Origin: Pirellulales bacterium
Lineage (GTDB): Bacteria; Planctomycetota; Planctomycetia; Pirellulales; Thermoguttaceae
Direction: 5' to 3'
DNA length: 6,133 nucleotides
Assembly: GCA_030642635.1 (NCBI GenBank)
Contig: DAOWNK010000197.1
Coordinates: 1-6,133 of the forward strand
The position numbers and the translations under genes were made by a program. Under the pieces are notes generated by a model that was not told the origin of the DNA, did no database searches, and saw nothing but the letters and a program-made list of their open reading frames with translations. Numbering within the stretch: position 1 is the first letter of the stretch; the number at the start of each line of letters is the position of its first letter. Positions 4,667 to 6,133 of this stretch are shown one piece after another.

Positions 4667-4685
4667 ATTGGGGATTGGGGATTAG
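4667..4685. repeat. Heptanucleotide array before the cytochrome c start
   Basis: Two perfect ATTGGGG units (4667, 4674) and a partial ATTAG lie in the 45-base gap between the cytochrome b and cytochrome c genes. The array occupies the place where a ribosome binding site would be expected for ATG at 4655; on the coding strand it reads as C-rich sequence. Confidence 0.7.
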
Positions 4686-4700
4686 TTGCCGGCGGCCCTA

Positions 4701-5786
4701 TTAAAAATTCAAAAAATACTCCGAAAGCTTCACGTTGCTCATCGCGAGCACCTTGTGCGGGTCGCGGACCTCGTACAAACCGAAAAAGTTCCAGTTCGGC
4801 CCACGCATAAACGTGCCGATCAGGATCAGCAATACCCACAACATCAGAAAACCGAACTGGAAAACAAGGTACGCGAACTTGCGCTGGTTAATCGTATAGT
4901 AACCGTTCCCTTTCGGGTTGAAATCGAGATACGGAACGGCCGCCAGACCAAGAACAATCAGGCACGGCGCCACCACGCCCACCATCCATGCGTCGGAAAA
5001 CACCAGTAGTTCCTGCAACCCGAGGAAGTACCACGGGGCCTTCGACGGGTTCGGCGTGAGAACCGGGTTGGCCGGCTGCTCCAGCGGAGCCGGCAACGTC
5101 AACGACCACACCACCAACAGCACCGTCACCAGAATCATGCAGATCAGTTCGATGTAGACCAGATCGGGCCACACTAACACCTTCTCGTCGTATTCCTTCT
5201 CTTTCAGCGGCAGGCCGTGTGATATCCGACGATCGTTCTCCACCGCCTGAGCGGCGCCAAGCCATGTGAAAAACGCCAACAGGTAAACCATCGCCACTAT
5301 CGGCACGTTGTCCGGCTTGGTTACGATGGCGGCGAACTCCGGGTCGGTCATCGAGAGGCCCATAAACAGCAGCAAACAGTTCAAACCGGCCCAGGCAACC
5401 GCCGGAAGCACGAAAAACCGCCGACCAAGGTACAGCACCAACAACACGACGAACGCCCCAACGGTAAACGACACCGGTCTTAGCACGGCGTCGATCGCCG
5501 TTTTGACTCCTTCCGGCATCATCAACAGCCCCCCGGCAAGCGCACCGGTTCCAAGGATTCCGAACCCACCGGCGACGACCAGCCAGACGATCGCCCAGAA
5601 GTATCTTTTCCTACGCCCGGCGCACCACACCGCGCCGAGGTTCATTGCTGCGGCGAGCAGGTAGAACCAGCCCAGCAGTTCGCCTGGTGCAGATGATAGG
5701 CGTCGTCGCTGGGGCGTTGGGTAGGGGCCGGTTGGTCGAACAGCGAGGTGATGCGAGATTTTTGCTCGAAACTCATCTGCGTCCAC
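4701..5786 (-). CDS. Cytochrome b C-terminal/subunit IV-type membrane protein of a bc-type complex
   Basis: Residues about 35-361 of this 361-codon ORF form a membrane protein with about eight helices (near 37-55, 64-90, 104-121, 127-146, 162-180, 209-230, 264-287, 306-326). L-T-P-N246-P-S-K-A-P-W-Y-F-L-G-L-Q-E-L-L is the diagnostic segment: in cytochrome b C-terminal domains the P-E-W-Y loop of the quinol-oxidation site lies here, in this branch apparently P-W-Y-F. N-W-N-F-F-G near the end is also typical. No haem b His pairs are expected in this part; they belong to the N-terminal subunit, which is not present. The ORF's first 34 residues are an out-of-frame reading of rodA, beginning with GTG without a ribosome binding site, so the true start appears lost at the join near 5680. 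It lies upstream of the multihaem cytochrome c, its likely partner. Confidence 0.8.
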   Translation of the reverse strand: MDADEFRAKISHHLAVRPTGPYPTPQRRRLSSAPGELLGWFYLLAAAMNLGAVWCAGRRKRYFWAIVWLVVAGGFGILGTGALAGGLLMMPEGVKTAIDAVLRPVSFTVGAFVVLLVLYLGRRFFVLPAVAWAGLNCLLLFMGLSMTDPEFAAIVTKPDNVPIVAMVYLLAFFTWLGAAQAVENDRRISHGLPLKEKEYDEKVLVWPDLVYIELICMILVTVLLVVWSLTLPAPLEQPANPVLTPNPSKAPWYFLGLQELLVFSDAWMVGVVAPCLIVLGLAAVPYLDFNPKGNGYYTINQRKFAYLVFQFGFLMLWVLLILIGTFMRGPNWNFFGLYEVRDPHKVLAMSNVKLSEYFLNF

Positions 5787-6133
5787 AGCAACGGCATCAA
5801 CATCAGCCCGGCAATCAGGAGCATCGCCAGGTCGCGTCGCCTTGCACCGGCGGCAAACAGCATCACGAACAGCACCGGCAGGAAAACAGCCGCCGTGCCA
5901 AGGTCAGGCTCTCGAAGAATCAACAACACCGGCAGTGTCGTTATCGCCAACGGAACCATCAGCCCTCGCAACCGCCGGCAGTTCTCGCGATACATCAAGT
6001 ACCGCGCCCAGGCCGCCCCAAATGCCACTTTTGCAAACTCGGACGGTTCCAATGAGATCGGCCCGGACCGAACACACCGATGGGCGTGGTGGATCGCAGG
6101 CAAAAGATAAACAACAACACGCAACAACACTGC
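5642..6133 (-). CDS. rodA: RodA-type peptidoglycan glycosyltransferase fragment, cut at both ends
   Basis: SEDS-family membrane proteins polymerise lipid II into glycan strands during cell-wall elongation (RodA) or division (FtsW). The frame is open to the right edge of the window, so its 5' part lies outside. Visible in order are G-P-I-S-L-E-P-S-E-F-A-K (about 6060-6020), a helix with P-V-L-L-I-L-R-E-P-D-L-G-T, V-M-L-F-A-A-G-A-R, L-L-W-T-Q-M-S-F-E-Q-K-S-R-I, and D-D-A-Y-H-L-H-Q-A. At 5681 the match stops: the next family residues (K-Q-M-L-A-L-G-G-x-W-G-S) are replaced by 12 unrelated ones and a stop at 5642, which are a frame-shadow of the cytochrome b gene. The later H-T-D-F-I-F segment, containing an essential Asp in RodA, is absent, so the product cannot be active. 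RodA is favoured over FtsW by Y-H-L-x-Q and the lack of FtsW-type motifs. Confidence 0.8.
   Translation of the reverse strand, partial: AVLLRVVVYLLPAIHHAHRCVRSGPISLEPSEFAKVAFGAAWARYLMYRENCRRLRGLMVPLAITTLPVLLILREPDLGTAAVFLPVLFVMLFAAGARRRDLAMLLIAGLMLMPLLWTQMSFEQKSRITSLFDQPAPTQRPSDDAYHLHQANCWAGSTCSPQQ

Overview
The window looks like a chromosomal segment from a planctomycete (Planctomycetota). Three things point there. One is a three-gene set built around a WXG100-like protein with a tryptophan-Asp motif. Another is a quinol:cytochrome c oxidoreductase module that joins a cytochrome b C-terminal subunit to a very large multihaem cytochrome c. The third is a set of palindromic repeats encoding peptides of the HGQDARAT type, which I associate with planctomycete genomes. 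The assignment comes from recalled family features, not from a search.

Layout, left to right. Positions 59-1095 (minus strand) hold a compact operon of a WXG100-like protein, a 176-residue helical protein and a 75-residue WXG-like protein, joined by a 9-base gap and an ATGA overlap. An AT-rich divergent promoter region (about 1110-1205) separates it from tadA (1237-1695, plus strand), which looks intact. The rest reads on the minus strand, from right to left: a 3'-truncated rodA fragment (5642-6133, entering from beyond the window edge), a cytochrome b C-terminal-type subunit (to 4701), a seven-haem cytochrome c whose reading frame is broken twice (4655 to 2077), and a small Tat-exported protein (2047-1706) that keeps only the C-terminal part of its family.

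If intact, the membrane cytochrome b subunit, the multihaem cytochrome c and perhaps the small periplasmic protein would form a quinol-oxidising bc-type electron transfer module. Here nearly every gene of this module has an abrupt join where family segments are missing: rodA to cytochrome b at about 5680, inside the cytochrome c gene at about 3575 and about 2240, and just after the Tat signal at about 1970. No Rieske or cytochrome b N-terminal (haem b) gene lies upstream within the window. Either this locus is decaying through short deletions or the assembly has lost segments; the sequence alone cannot decide.

Non-coding structure includes two copies of a two-hairpin palindromic repeat lying in frame inside the cytochrome c gene, tandem 12-base and 15-base repeats beside them, and degenerate heptanucleotide arrays (ATTGGGG/ATTAGGG and CCCAGCC/CCTAGCC types) in three intergenic gaps.
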